DNA of 64,000 bases. It comes from Platanthera guangdongensis. Taxonomy: Eukaryota > Streptophyta > Magnoliopsida > Asparagales > Orchidaceae. Position numbers and translations under genes: made by a program. Location of the stretch: NCBI GenBank assembly GCA_039583875.1, contig CM077152.1:15487059-15551058 (forward strand), given 5' to 3'. Shown piece after piece: positions 43,433 to 55,317 of the stretch. The first letter of the stretch is position 1, and each line of letters starts with the position of its first letter. The notes under the pieces were generated by a model, which was given only the letters and a program-made list of their open reading frames with translations, did not search any database and was not told the origin of the DNA.

Positions 43433-44819
43433 GTCGCATTCGAATTTTCATGACGTCATCATGCATGGTGGAGTTTTATTTACTATGCATTTATTTATTG
43501 TCATGTATTTTCTTTTTGTGCACCAGTTTTTATTTAAAAAAGGTTTGGCTCGTTGGTTTGATCGTCCGATAAAACCCTAAATAAAAAGATCCTGTAACTT
43601 ATGTAGTAGGAACAAAAAAGACCAGCTTAATTTATTTAATGGTTCGCATAAATTTAATTGAAAAAGATTTAGCAATCTTTTGGAGAGAGATTTAAGTAAG
43701 AATATTTGGACAAAATATTATTTGGAAAGTAGGAAATTGATTTAAGAATTTAAATGTAAAGGCAATGTTTGGAAAACTTAAAAAAAAGTCAGATGATGGC
43801 CTCGACCAAGGCGGGCTTTTACATTATAGGAAATTCTTTTGGGAAAAACTATTTGATAATTCTACCAATTCAGCAGATAGCTTGATAGTTTGGAAAGAAA
43901 TTTAATAGGAATAGATTTGACTGGCTATTATTAAAAGGAGTCATTGGCTAAAGAAAAGGCAGCCCAAAAAAATTACAGAGAACTAGACAAAACTCATTTT
44001 CTCTATATTGACGGCAACGCCCTCCAACAAATCCCGCCCTTGCACCAGCGATTCAGCCAAAGACGCATCCAGGAAGCATTCGCCGCCATTACAATCCTCC
44101 ACTTCAACCCGCATCTGACTCCTGCTGGAATCGTTGCCCTGTTGTTGCGATCAGATCTGCGCCAACTTCCGACGAAGGCGACCGCAAGCCGTTGCAGTTT
44201 ACAACGTCGACCTCTCCGGCTCCGCCAGAACACCTCGTCGCCGACGATCCAATCCTGCTTCGCCGTCGCCGTCCACCACCCACATATCGGGTGTCGTCGA
44301 CCACACCACTCCATTCCGACACCCTTTCTCTCCGATTGTGCTCCCGTTGACGTCGACTTCGGCACCCGACTTCGTCAACGACTGTGCGACAGCTCTGGGT
44401 GGACCCTCCTCTCTGCGGTACCCTGCACCAGTCTCTTGCTCCCTTTGCTTGATTAAATTTATGCGAACCATTAAATGATCTTTGAGCTTTCCTCGAACGT
44501 TCTTGCTGTCTTAATTACCGTTATTTCATAAATTATTATCCGTGTGTATTGTTTGTAGATGTACGAACCTCGCAACGGTTCAATTCTTTGGATGCAAACG
44601 AATTTTCTTTTAAATAACAATTAACGGGTTTTAGAAAATTCTTCGTTAAAGAGTTGTGCGCACAAAAACTCCGGTTTGGCCGTTCGGCCTTCCTTTTGAG
44701 ATGAGTAAAAGTTATTACAAAATATTTTATTTTGAAATTCTAATTTGAGCCTACATCAAATAAAGTATTTTGCTTAAAAAATCGTTAATTTTTTGAAACC
44801 CCAACCCTAGTCTACATCA
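43433..44819 (+). repeat. 3' LTR of the decayed Ty3 element
   Basis: The start is placed after the purine-rich cgggagaattg, at TGCATCATCC; the end is TCTACATCA. The 170-residue frame at 43944-44456 lies within the LTR and is not taken as a gene. Confidence 0.55.
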
Positions 44820-46254
44820 CTGGTCTTATTAAAAAAAATTCATGTTTTCCATGATCATGCAAGCAAGAAGTTGCACTAATTAAACTCTAACTTTAAATGG
44901 TTACTTATGATATTAATGAATTGAAAGATTTATAGTGTAGTGATTTTGACAGGAACGGATTCACGTTAAAGGGAAAAAAATAGATCATGAAACAAATTTT
45001 ACTCCAGTCCTTCAACTAGACATGCATAAGAAACAAGATTCGATGACACAAAAGAAACTAGATAGAGAGTTTTATATTTTTTTTGGCGGGTTTAAGTATT
45101 CGCGAGTGATAAGATTACTATGTGTCATTTTTTTACGACACCAAGTATTCATTTAGATTAATCTATTACAAGGCACAATTATCTTCCAAGTAAACATGTG
45201 TACAATCCAAACGTTTTATATAAAACACAGTTCATCCATTTGCTAGCAAGAAATCTCAACATTTATCATTATAACAATGAATGCTCATTCTCACAATGAA
45301 ATACTAGTATTTTAATTATCCCTCAAATGAGACACAATTCATCTAAGTGAGAATCCAATTTAAATCACTTTCATTCATTAACTCATCTTTCAATTATCCA
45401 TCAAATGAGACGCAATTCAACCAAGTGAAAATTCAAATACAAACCAATCACCATCACACACTCATGCCATTCCAAATGAATTAAATATTTAAACCACTAA
45501 CATGTCAGTATAGACATTCAAGATCTCAACTTATTTGACAAAACAAATATTCAATGGTGAATTCATATAATCATAAGAACAGACAAGGTAATTTAAGTTC
45601 AATGTTTGCAAGATAGAGAGATCTCTACTTGCCTTAAAAAAACTGAAATTGACGAAAGCGTACAAGCGGCGCTAGCAAAAATCTAGAAGCCTTATTTCAG
45701 ACTTGCTCAAGAACGACGAAAGTAATATTTGGCAAAAGAAAAACCCTTGCTAACACAAGCATTTTCATCTAATAACTTAAACATGAGAGGTTTTAGCGAA
45801 TTACCTCCCTCAAAGTGAGGAGAGAGGAGATTACCACGCGGAAACGGAGACTTGGAGGCACTTAGGTTACGAAACCCTAAATCGGAGAGGGTTTTGAGCG
45901 AGTTCCCACCATCTGAATCGAGAAGCGGCGCCAGAAAACACGAACACAATGACGGTTAGACGATTATAACAGGACAAAAATCAAGAATTGCAACATATAC
46001 ACAAATTGGAGGCAATTAATCTCAAAGCAAGTACAAGAAAATCTGAAAAAGAGAGGAGAAAGAGGAAATCCTTACCCAAGGAGACCAAATCCGAGCCCAA
46101 AATCTGAGTGGAGGAGGATTTGAGCGAACCATAGGCCTCTCTCTCGCAAATTTCCGGCCACGATTAAGGGGTTGAGGGAAAATCTGATGTTGGCTCCTTG
46201 AAGGAAGGAGAAACCCTAGCCCTGGAGGGGAGGAGAGGTTAAAGATGCTGCAAC
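44820..46254. other. unassigned; short direct repeats
   Basis: AT-rich to 45700. Two diverged copies of tta(a)ttatccctcaaatgaga, cacaattcatctaagtg lie at about 45309-45360 and 45390-45440. 45700-46240 is more GC-rich with minus-strand frames lacking recognisable domains. The right edge is cut by the truncated gypsy3 LTR. Confidence 0.4.
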
Positions 46255-46940
46255 ACTTCACTCCTGCAAGCAAAACAACAAAAGAAACAAGTGAGAACTG
46301 ACCCAAGGGCTCGGCGGGGAGGACCCACCACACACCCGGAAGATCTGAGAGCGCTTCCCCTCCTTAGACAAAGGCCGAGCTAAGGTACCCTCAGAAAGCA
46401 CTTGAAAACTGGAGCAAGAGAGCACAGGAAGCCTGCTTTATGGGGTACCCCTTGGGTCCTATTTATAGTTTTCAGAATCTGAACTGTCAATAACCAATCT
46501 GAACTGACATGAAGTTACCAAAACACCCTTGGTTTGGTCTGCCAACAGCCAAACTCCGCTGTTTTGAAGGGCTATGGACAGACCAGCGGGGGCAAAACAG
46601 TAAAAAGTACCTCGTGGATCCAGGCGAGCTGGGGAGCCTGGCCACCTCGGCAGACCCGGCTCGCCTACTGTTGCCGAGCTCCGTTTCGAGAGCGCGAGCT
46701 GGGACGACGAGCTCGCCCGTCCGTCGGCCTCCATTAGTCGATCTCAGCCCGACGAGTCTTGACTTAGCTCGGCAAATGCCGAGCTCACGGTCAACGAATG
46801 CCGAGATCGGGTTCGGCTTCTTCATGCCGAGCTTGCCCACTATCTTCAGATTCCTTTGCTGGGCTCGCCTGTTGCTTGGACGATCTGAATCGACCGGTCT
46901 GGTTCCTGGCGACCTCACTCGCCGGATACGGGGTTGTACA
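46255..46940 (-). repeat. gypsy3 3' LTR, outer end truncated
   Basis: It ends on the plus strand with GGATACGGGGTTGTACA at 46940; the other end begins abruptly at acttcactcctgc, lacking the TGTTGAAGCC terminus present at 59815. The complement of the following bases (aaaaagagcggggatta) is the purine tract. TATA region gtcctatttatag near 46457. Confidence 0.9.
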
Positions 46941-47053
46941 TAATCCCCGCTCTTTTTGAGCTTGACAAAGCTCAGAAAGAAACTTCCAACCCCAAGTGTT
47001 CGGCGAGTGCGGGGTGGACTGGAGGGAATCTTCGGGTGTGGTCCACCTGTGGC

Positions 47054-47062
47054 TATATATAT
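47054..47062 (+). promoter_or_regulatory. TATA box of the gypsy3 antisense gene
   Basis: GGCTATATATATGCACC lies 114 bp beyond the 3' LTR edge and 55 bp before ATG 47117. No upstream frame competes. Confidence 0.65.
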
Positions 47063-47116
47063 GCACCTGCATACCTGCCTGACTCTTGTCATTCCCTTTG
47101 CTCTAATCCTGCCAAG

Positions 47117-50031
47117 ATGCCGATCCCCAAGGAGATTCAAGAGCGGCTTATGCGTGCCCGCCAGACCTCAGCTGCTCGCGTTGTCGCCCTGACAGCGGTC
47201 CCAGCTGCTGTGCCGCAGGGTGACTCTGCCGAGCCTAGCTCCAAGAAGATGAAAACATTCCCTCAGGCGGCTGAGCCCATCTATGACGACCTGAGGACCA
47301 CCTTGGAGCACAGGACTGGCTCCTCCACTCTGCCTGCCCCTGAAAAGGGGAGGAATGTTGTCGAGGTCTGCGACGGCCCAGACAGCCACCCTGATGACGC
47401 GGAGGACGTCGCGCCGCGAGACACCACCCTGCGAGCCAAGACCACTCTAGGGGACTCGCTGTTCACGACTCCGGAGAACCTTCCCCGGGACCCGTCCCCT
47501 CTCTTTGGACCTTGGGGGGTGAGCTCGCAGAGGCCGAGCTCGCCGGTGCGCGCCCGCTCTCCCCAGCAAGCTGTCCTGACCACGGGGGCGGGTCTGGAAA
47601 CCATCCCCATCCCGGGATTCGAGCTCTCACCGGGGACGCGTGGCCCGGGTCGCGGGAAGGATTTGAGGTTTATCCCTCCCCGCATCTCCTTCAAGTTGCC
47701 GAGCTCGTCAGGTAGACTTTGCCCGGATTCCTGCATCATGCGATTTTCCTGCATACCTCCTTTTGCTGATGTTTGCCTCCACAGTTCCCCCCAGCCAATC
47801 CGCTGCCGAGGAATCTTCGCGGGCAGTCCATTACTCTCCCCTCCCCTCCCCAAGCTCGCTGGACTCTTACCTGGGCCCCGAAGTGGATCAAGGCGAGTTG
47901 GCGAGGAGGGAGGTTAAGCTTTTAAAGAAACAGGTGTGCGGGCTGCGCGAGGTGCAGGGGGTCAACGAGGCGTTACAACGCGACTATGCGCGTCTTGTTG
48001 GCGACCACATTCCGCCAGGCTTCGAGGCGCGCCGACCGAGGCCGGGGGAGGCCATCAATACCTTTTACGACGACGAGCTCCCCTTCCCCATCTCTCACTT
48101 TGAGGTGGGGTTGCGCCTCCCCCTCTGGCCGGAGATCCGGCAGATTCTGAAGTATTATGGCGCGGTGCCCGCGCAGTTGAACTCCAACGCCATCGCCATG
48201 ATGGTGGCGTTCGCGAGCTATCTCCGGCGAGAGAGGATTGAGTTTAACCTGACAGTATTCCAGAAACTTTTCTCTTATAAGGCGACGCCGGATGGGGTCG
48301 CCTACTTCGGCGGCTCGTTGATCAAAGTTCGCGAGATTGCGAACAAGCACCATAACTGGATGAACAAGATCGCCTTTATCAAGGGCGATCTCGGCAACAT
48401 CCCGTACTCGCCGCAGCAGAAGGGCGAGGAGGTCTACCGCCCCCGGCCGTATCCGGCAACGATGCCGACCTCCATAAGTTTTTCCTCCACAAGGAGGTCG
48501 CCTTCCTGCGAAGGGGCCTCGAGGTCGCCTTCCTGCGAAGGGGCCTCGACGCGATCTTCTCCCCGTCCTACCCGGCGAAGGTATTGTTCTCTCCTCATCG
48601 CCGAGCTCGCCAGGTTGCCGAGCTCGCCATATTGCTATTGAAAATCTTCTAACTTTTTCCAAGTTTTTTCTTGCAGGGGAGCGACTAATTCCCGTAAACC
48701 CGTCGTTTGTGGACTTGGGGTTGTACCCGGACCCCCTTGCTCGCGAGAAGGCGGCGACGACGGCCTTCTCCCAACCCTCTTCCAGCAAGAGGCGTTCTGA
48801 GGATGCGGGGTCGAACCCGCCAAACCGCCATCAATTACCAAAAAGATGAAGAAAGCCGTGCTCGCTCCGCGGGGGAAACAACATCAATCCAGCCCCAAGT
48901 ACATAAGCTCGCCCGAGACCATCCCCGACGCGTTGCCGGAGAGCCCGCTGAAGGAGATCATCAGCAAGGGGCGGAAGGGCGGCGAGGCTCATGTTCCCCC
49001 TGCGGCGATCTCCCCACCTCCTTCGGCGAAGAGGGCTGCTCGCGAGCGCGGGGCGCCGAAACTTCATCCCCTCTTCAGCTTTGGGGGGCGGTGGAAAGAC
49101 TCGGCGGGCGAGCCCTTGGTGCAGTGGGACGAGCTGGCCCACCGGGTCTCCATCTCCACCCTGCACCCTTCTTGGCATGACCGCGAGCCCGCCACCGGTC
49201 ACGCTTACGCCCTCGGCTTCGGCCTCTATGGCCGGGAGGACGCCGAGGCCTACAAGAACATGACCCTGCGGCAGCTCGACCATGAGGGCTTGCAGGCCCA
49301 CCTGCGGGCCATGGAGCTTCATCACATGCTGGTCCTCCGCAGCTTCGGCCTTAGCAATCAACTCCAAAAAGCCGAGCAGGCCCGCGACGTCGCCAAGGAC
49401 AAGGTCGCTGACCAGACGAGGCGGCTCGGCATCGCCGAGGGTCTTCTCGCCCAAGCCGCCGGCGGATTTGTGAGTATCAGGCTTCTCCTCTCTTTTACTT
49501 GAAATATTTGGAGCTGTCACTAATGAACTTTTCTTCCGTCAGGATGCCAAGGCTGCCGGGGAGTTGCGGGCTCGCAATGTCGAGCATGGGGAGGAGATCG
49601 GCCAGCTGCGCGCTCGACTTGCCGAGCTTGAGGGGGCGAACGCGAAGCTAAAGGATGAGAACCAAAACCTTAGCCGCGAGGTCCGCCGTCAGGCGGAGAT
49701 TTTCTTCCCGCCCAGCGGCGCCGATCCTACCCTCCCCTACAAGAGGCCGAGGATCTTTGGCGAGGCCGACCTCGCCGAGAGGCTGCGGATCAACTCCATC
49801 CAGGCCGCCGAATGCACCCTTCTGATGATGGACACTGGAGTGCTGGTGGAGGGGTGCGGGGAGATTTCGGCCCGGGACCTGATGCCGAGCCTGTTCCCGG
49901 CGACGCCTCCCAGCGAGAAGGAAGACAGTCTGGACGCGCTGTTTGGGAAGGGTTTCCAGGATCTGTCAGGCGAAGGAGGGGAGGACCACCAATCTGGCGG
50001 GGGGGGGGGGGGCAGATCTAAATGTACATAA
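47117..50031 (+). CDS. gypsy3 antisense gene, Transposase_28-like, 4 exons
   Basis: It is transcribed opposite to gypsy3 gag-pol. Exon 1 47117-47711 (MPIPKEIQERLMRARQTSAA), intron with TCAG|GTAGAC and CCACAG (joins in phase). Exon 2 47785-48580 carries the conserved domain: PPGFEARRPRPGEAIN, AFASYLRRERIEFNLTVFQK, YFGGSLIKVREIANKHHNW, NDADLHKFFLHKEVAFLRRG. Intron to 48676. Exon 3 48677-49469, then GT-AG intron, exon 4 49543-50031 with a coiled coil (EEIGQLRARLAELEGANAKL). About 890 codons. Frameshifts sit in the C run near 48440 and the A run near 48840, and AFLRRGLEV is duplicated. I assign it to Putative gypsy type transposon (Transposase_28); its function is unknown. The relative in gypsy2 is at 27987-29772. 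Confidence 0.78.
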
Positions 50032-50579
50032 CATGTAGTCTCGCCGAGGCGAGCTCAATCCTGTAAATATTTTTACTTAATGAAAGAATATTTTTGATAC
50101 CCTTTGTCCACCATAGTAATGTCATTATACATATATGTTTTTTTGCTGGATTTCTCTGTCGTGCCTTGTTTGTCTGCGAGCACTCTCCCCAACGACCTCG
50201 CATAGATAGGTACTGCGAGTAGGATAGTCGTTAGAACTCGCCCCTGAGAGCATGTCTTGAGAGTTTGACAATTCTCAGGCCTCGCCAAAGCTCGCTCGCG
50301 GGCTGCCCATGATCTTATCAACTGAAAACCAAATTCACTAAATTTTTCCAAGTAAAAAACAAAGTGGGGGGCGAGGCGTCTCGGCGGGATCCACCTCCCC
50401 TCAGCGAGGTCCAAGGGTCTGGCTCGTCATCCTTCTGTCGAGGCCGAGCTGAATTAGCGAGCCCGAACTCGCCCCTGCCGAGCTCTCCTCTTAATCTTAG
50501 AAGGGCCAAGTTTGTTAGGCACTGCCTGGGGGGTGCAGGACTTCCCTGGGTGACCTCCGGCCCTGTCAGCTCGGTGAGA

Positions 50580-53500
50580 GCCTAACAGCGGGATCTGCTC
50601 GGGGTCCAAGACTGACACCATCGAGTGACTTCCAGCCCTGCCAGCTAGGTGAGAGCCTGACAGCGGGATCTGCTTGAGGTCTAAGGATGACACCGAGTGA
50701 CTTCCAGCCCTGCCGGCTAGGTGAGCGCCTGGTAGCGGGATCTGCTGGGGGTTCAAGACTGACACCATCGAGTGACTTGCAGCCCTGTCAGCTAGGTGAG
50801 AGCCTGACAGCGGGATCTGCTCGATGTCTAAGGATGACACCGAGTGACTTCCAGCCCTGCCAGCTAGGTGAGAGCCGGGCAGCGAGATCTGCTCGGGGTC
50901 CAATGCTGATACCATCGAGTGACTTCCAGCCCTGCCAGCTAGGTGAGAGCCTGACAGCGGGATCTGCTCGAGGTCTAAGGATGACACCGAGTGACTTCCA
51001 GCCCTGCCAGCTAGGTGAGAGCCTGACAGCGGGATCTGCTCGGGGTCCAAGGCTGATACCATCGAGTGACTTTCAGCCCTGCCAGCTAGGTGAGAGCCTG
51101 ACAGCGGGATCTGCTCGAGGTCTAAGGATGACACAGAGTGACTTCCAGCCCTGCCAGCTAGGTGAGAGCCTGCCAACGGGATCTGCTCGTGGTCCAAGAC
51201 TGATACCATCGAGTGACTTTCAGCCCTGCCAGCTAGGTGAGAGCCTGACAGCGGGATCTGCTCGAGGTCTAAGGATGACACCGAGTGACTTCCAGCCCTG
51301 CCAGCTAGGTGAGAGCCTGACAGCGGGATCTGCTCGGGGTCCAAGGCTGATACCATCGAGTGACTTCCAGACCTGCCAGCTAGGTGAGAGCCTGACAGCG
51401 GGATCTGCTCGAGGTTTAAGGATGACACCGAGTGACTTCCAACCCTGCCAGCTAGGTGAGAGCCTGACAGCGGGATCTGCTCAGGGTCCAAGGCGGATAC
51501 CATCGAGTGACTTCTAGCCCTGCCAGCTAGGTGAGAGCCTGACAACGGGATCTGCTTGAGGTCTAAGGATGACACAGAGTGACTTCCAGCCCTGCCAGCT
51601 AGGTGAAAGTCTGACAGCGGGATCTGCTCGGGGTCCAAGACTGACACCATCGAGTGAGTTTCAGCCCTGCCAGCTAGGTGAGAGCCTGACAGCGAGATCT
51701 GCTCGAGGTCTAAGGATGATACCGAGTGACTTCCAGCCCTGTCAGCTAGGTGAGAGCCTGACAGCGTGATCTGCTCGGGGTCCAAGGCTGATACCATCGA
51801 GTGACTTCCAGCCCTGCCAGCTAGGTGAGAGCCTGACAGCGGGATCTGCTCGAGGTCCAAGGATGACACCGAGTGATTTCCAGCCCTGCCAGCTAGGTGA
51901 GAGCCTGACAGCGGGATCTGCTCGGGGTCCAAGGCTGATACCATCGAATGACTTCCAGCCCTGCCAGCTAGGTGAGAGTCTGACAGCGAGATCTGCTCGA
52001 GTTCTAAGGATGACACCGAGTGACTTCCAGCCCTGCCAGCTAGGTGAGAGCCTGACAACGGGATCTGCTCGGGGTCCAAGGCTGATACCATCGAGTGACT
52101 TCCAGCTCGCCAGCTAGGTGAGAGCCTGACAGCGGGATCTGTTCGAGGTCTAAGGATGACACCGAGTGACTTCCAGCCCTGCCCACTAGGTGAGAGCCTG
52201 ACAGCGGGATCTGCTCGGGGTCCAAGGCTGATACCATCGAGTGACTTCCAGCCCTGCTAGTTAGGTGAGAGACTGACAACGGGATTTGTTCGAGGTCTAA
52301 GGATGACTCCGAGTTACTTCCAGCCCTGCCAGCTAGGTGAGAGCCTGACAACGGGATCTACTCGGGGTCCAAGACTGACACCATCGAGTGACTTCCAGCC
52401 CTGCCAGCTAGATGAGAGCCTGACAGCGGGATCTGCTCGAGGTCTAAGGATGACACCGAGTGACTTCCAGCCCTGCCAGCTAGATGAGAGCCTGACAGCG
52501 GGATCTGCTCGGGGTCCAAGGCTGATACCATCGAGTGACTTCCAGCCCTGCCAGCTAAGTGAGAGCCTGACAGTGGGATCTGCTCGAGATCTAAGGATGA
52601 CACCGAGTGACTTCCAGCCCTGCCAGCTAGGTGAGAGCCTGACAGCGGGATCTGCTCGGGGTCCAAAGCTGATACCATCGAGCGACTTCTAGCCTTGCCA
52701 GCTAGGTGAGAGCCTGACAGCGGGATCTTCTCGAGGTCTAAGGATGACACCGAGTGACTTCCAGCCCTGCCAGCTAGGTGAGAGCTTGGCAGCGGGATCT
52801 GCTTGGGGTCCAAGGCTGATACCATCGAGTGACTTCCAGCCATGCCAGCTAGGTGAGAGCCTGACATCGGGATCTGCTCGAGGTGTAAGGATGACACCGA
52901 GTGACTTCCAGCCCTGTCAGCTAGGTGAGAGCCTGACAGCGAGATCTGCTCGGGGTCCAAGGCTGATACCATCGAGTGACTTCCAGCCCTGCCAGCTAGG
53001 TGAGAGCCTGACAGCTGGATCTGCTCGAGGTCTAAGGATGACACCGAGTGACTTCCAGCCCTGTCAGCTAGGTGAGAGCCTGACAGCGGGATCTTCTTGG
53101 GGTCCAAGGCTGATACCATCGAGTGACTTCCAGCTCTGTCAGCTAGGTGAGAGCCTGACAGCGGGATCTGCTCGGGGTCCAAGACTGACACCATCGAGTG
53201 ACTTCCAGCCCTGTCAGCTAGGTGAGAGCCTGACAACGGGATCTGCTCGAGGTCTAAGGATGACACCGAGTGACTTCCAGCCCTGCCAGCTAGGTGAGAG
53301 CCTGGCAGCGGGATCTGCTCGGGGTCCAAGGCTGATACCATCGAGTGACTTCCAGCCCTGCCATGTAGGTGAGAGCCTGACAGCTGGATCTGCTCGAGGT
53401 CTAAGGATGACACCGAATGACTTCCAGCCATGCTAGCTAGGTGAGAGCCTGACAGCGGGATTTGCTCGCGGTCCAAGGCTGATACCATCGAGTGACTTCC

Positions 53501-54215
53501 AGCCCTGCCAGCTAGGTGAGAGCCTGACAGCGGGATCTGCTCGAGGTCTAAGGATGACACCGAGTGACTTCCAGCCCTGCCAGCTAGGTGAGAGCCTGAC
53601 ATCGAGATTTGCTCGGGGTCTAAGACTGATACCATCGAGTGACTTCCAGCCCTGCCAGCTAGGTGAGAGCCTGACAGCGGGATGTGCTCGAGGTCTAAGG
53701 ATGACAACGAGTGACTTCCAGCCCCGCCAGCTAGGTGAGAGCCTAGCGGGATCTGCTCGGGGTCCAAGACTGATACCATCGAGTGACTTCCAACCCTGCC
53801 AGCTAGGTGAGTGCCTGACAGCGGGATCTGCTCGAGGTCTAAGGATGACACCGAGTGACTTCCAGCACTTCCAGCTAGGTGAGAGCCTGATAGCGGGATC
53901 TGCTCGGGGTCCAAGGCTGATACCATCGAGTGACTTCCAGCCCTGCCAACTAGGCGAGAGCCTGACAGCGGGATCTGCTCGAGGTCTAAGGATGACACCG
54001 AGTGACTTCCAGCCCTGCCAGCTAATTGAGAGTCTGGCGGTGGGATCTGCTCGGGGTCCATGGTTGATACCATCGAGTGACTTCCAACCCTGCCAGCTAG
54101 GTGAGAGCCTGACAGCGGGATCTGCTCGAGCTCTAAGGATGACACCGAGTGACTTCTAGCCCTGCCAGCTAGGTGAGAGCCTGGCAGCGGGATCTGCTCG
54201 GGGTCCAAATACACT
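50580..54215. repeat. 147-bp higher-order tandem array, about 25 copies
   Basis: Each repeat is a dimer. The 72-bp half starts ggatgacaccgagtgacttc, the 75-bp half ggctgataccatcgagtgac. Both continue cagccctgccagctaggtga and gagcctgacagcgggatctg. For example, atgacaccg starts at 50687 and 50834. 147 is a multiple of 3, so long frames stay open on both strands (545 and 618 residues on the minus strand). Those frames have repeat composition only and no ATG context. The array lies in the 3' non-coding part of gypsy3. Confidence 0.95.
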
Positions 54216-54332
54216 TCACTTCTCCATGCAAACTCATTGCGACAGCATTACCGTGTTAAAGAACTTTCATTGAAAATCAAAGTATCACTTACAAGTTTCA
54301 AGGGAAAAAAAACGTTTTAAGTCGTCACCACT

Positions 54333-55317
54333 TCAGGTGAGACTTAGGGTCTCGCCCTTCACATTTTGGAGTCGATACCCCCCTGATCTTAAAACTTCTT
54401 TTACAATAAATGGACCTTCCCAGCTGGGGTTGGGATTCCCCACGGTTGCCGACCTTCCTGCTGCATCCACCTTCTTCAGCACCAAGTCCCCCTCCACAAA
54501 TTGCTTGACTCTGACGTGCTTGTCAAAGTACTTGGCCATCCTCCTCTTCACCTCTTCCTGTCGGACGACGGAAAGGTCCCGCAGTTCTTCCACCATGTCG
54601 AGGGAGAGCCACAGCTCTTCCTCGTTCTCAGCCTGCCATCCTTCCCTGCCTTTCCATGCTGCGACAACTCGAGGCGTTTGAACTTCGAACTCCACGGGGA
54701 GCACTGCCTCGCACCCATGGGAGAGCTTAAAGGGGGTCTCTCCTGTAGCTTTGTTGGGGGCGGTCCTCAAGGCCCAGAGAACCGCGGGAAGCTGTTCCAC
54801 CCAGCTCCCCTTCAGATTTTCTACTTTCTTTTTTAAGATGTTGACAATGATCTTGTTCGCGGCCTCCACCTGCCCGTTGCTCCTGGGGTGGTGGACCGAG
54901 GCGAACCTGAGGTCGATCCCGAGCTGCTCGCAGAAACTGGTAAACTCCGCGCTGGCGAACTGGGGCCCATTGTCTGTGACGATTGCCTGGGGAAACCTGT
55001 GGCGGCAGATGATCTCCCCCCAAACGAAGTTCCTGATGACCTGGGAAGTCACATTAGCCAGCGCCTTTACCTCCAGCCACTTGGAGAAATAATCGATCAT
55101 TACCAGTAGGAACCTTCTCTGCCCACTGGCCTGGGGGAACGGTCCAACCAAATCCATTCCCCAGATGGCAAAGGGCCAGGGGGCTGTGATACTCTTGAGT
55201 CGCTGAGCTGGTTGTAGTTGGAGGGGGGCAAACAACTGACACTTGTGACACCTTATTGCGAACTCCGTCGTATCTCGGCCTAGGGTGGGCCAGAAGTACC
55301 CCTGCCTGACAATCCTC
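54333..55317 (-). pseudogene. gypsy3 integrase
   Basis: Zinc-binding part RCHKCQLFAPLQLQPAQRLK, then the catalytic core: D in WGMDLVGPFP, D in VTDNGPQFAS, E in NGQVEAANKIIV. The C-terminal part has LVLKKVDAAGR and SWEGPFIVKEVLRSGGYRL. Integrase inserts the cDNA into the host genome. The domain itself is intact. A TAA at about 55318 separates it from the upstream aspartate/RNase H frame. Confidence 0.92.

Larger units (their letters stand above)
40866..44819 (+). mobile_element. decayed Ty3/gypsy element of a second lineage
   Basis: A shortened 5' LTR (40866-41065) and a longer 3' LTR (about 43433-44819) share aactcc(a/g)gtttggccg, ttccttttgaga, caaaatattttatttt and gaaattctaatttgagcc, and end CATCA. 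The PBS lies at 41069 (tRNA-Met type). A gag fragment is at 41365-42060 and a pol tail near 43330-43430 (SSSFNPGRIGA). Most of pol is deleted. The tRNA-Met primer and gag type differ from the Tat-like elements and suggest a chromovirus. Confidence 0.72.

Noticed and set aside
43944..44456. 170-residue ORF on the plus strand
   Set aside because: It lies within an LTR whose counterpart is deleted in the other LTR; Pro/Arg/Ser-rich, without a domain.
47973..48788. 271-residue minus-strand ORF opposite the antisense gene
   Set aside because: GC-rich shadow frame; the plus strand carries the domain, splice sites and the gypsy2 homologue.
50454..54214. Very long minus-strand ORFs (545 and 618 residues) of repeating SGSHLAGRAGSHS units
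   Set aside because: They are a by-product of a 147-bp tandem repeat whose length is a multiple of 3; other frames are open too, and no domain or start context supports a protein.
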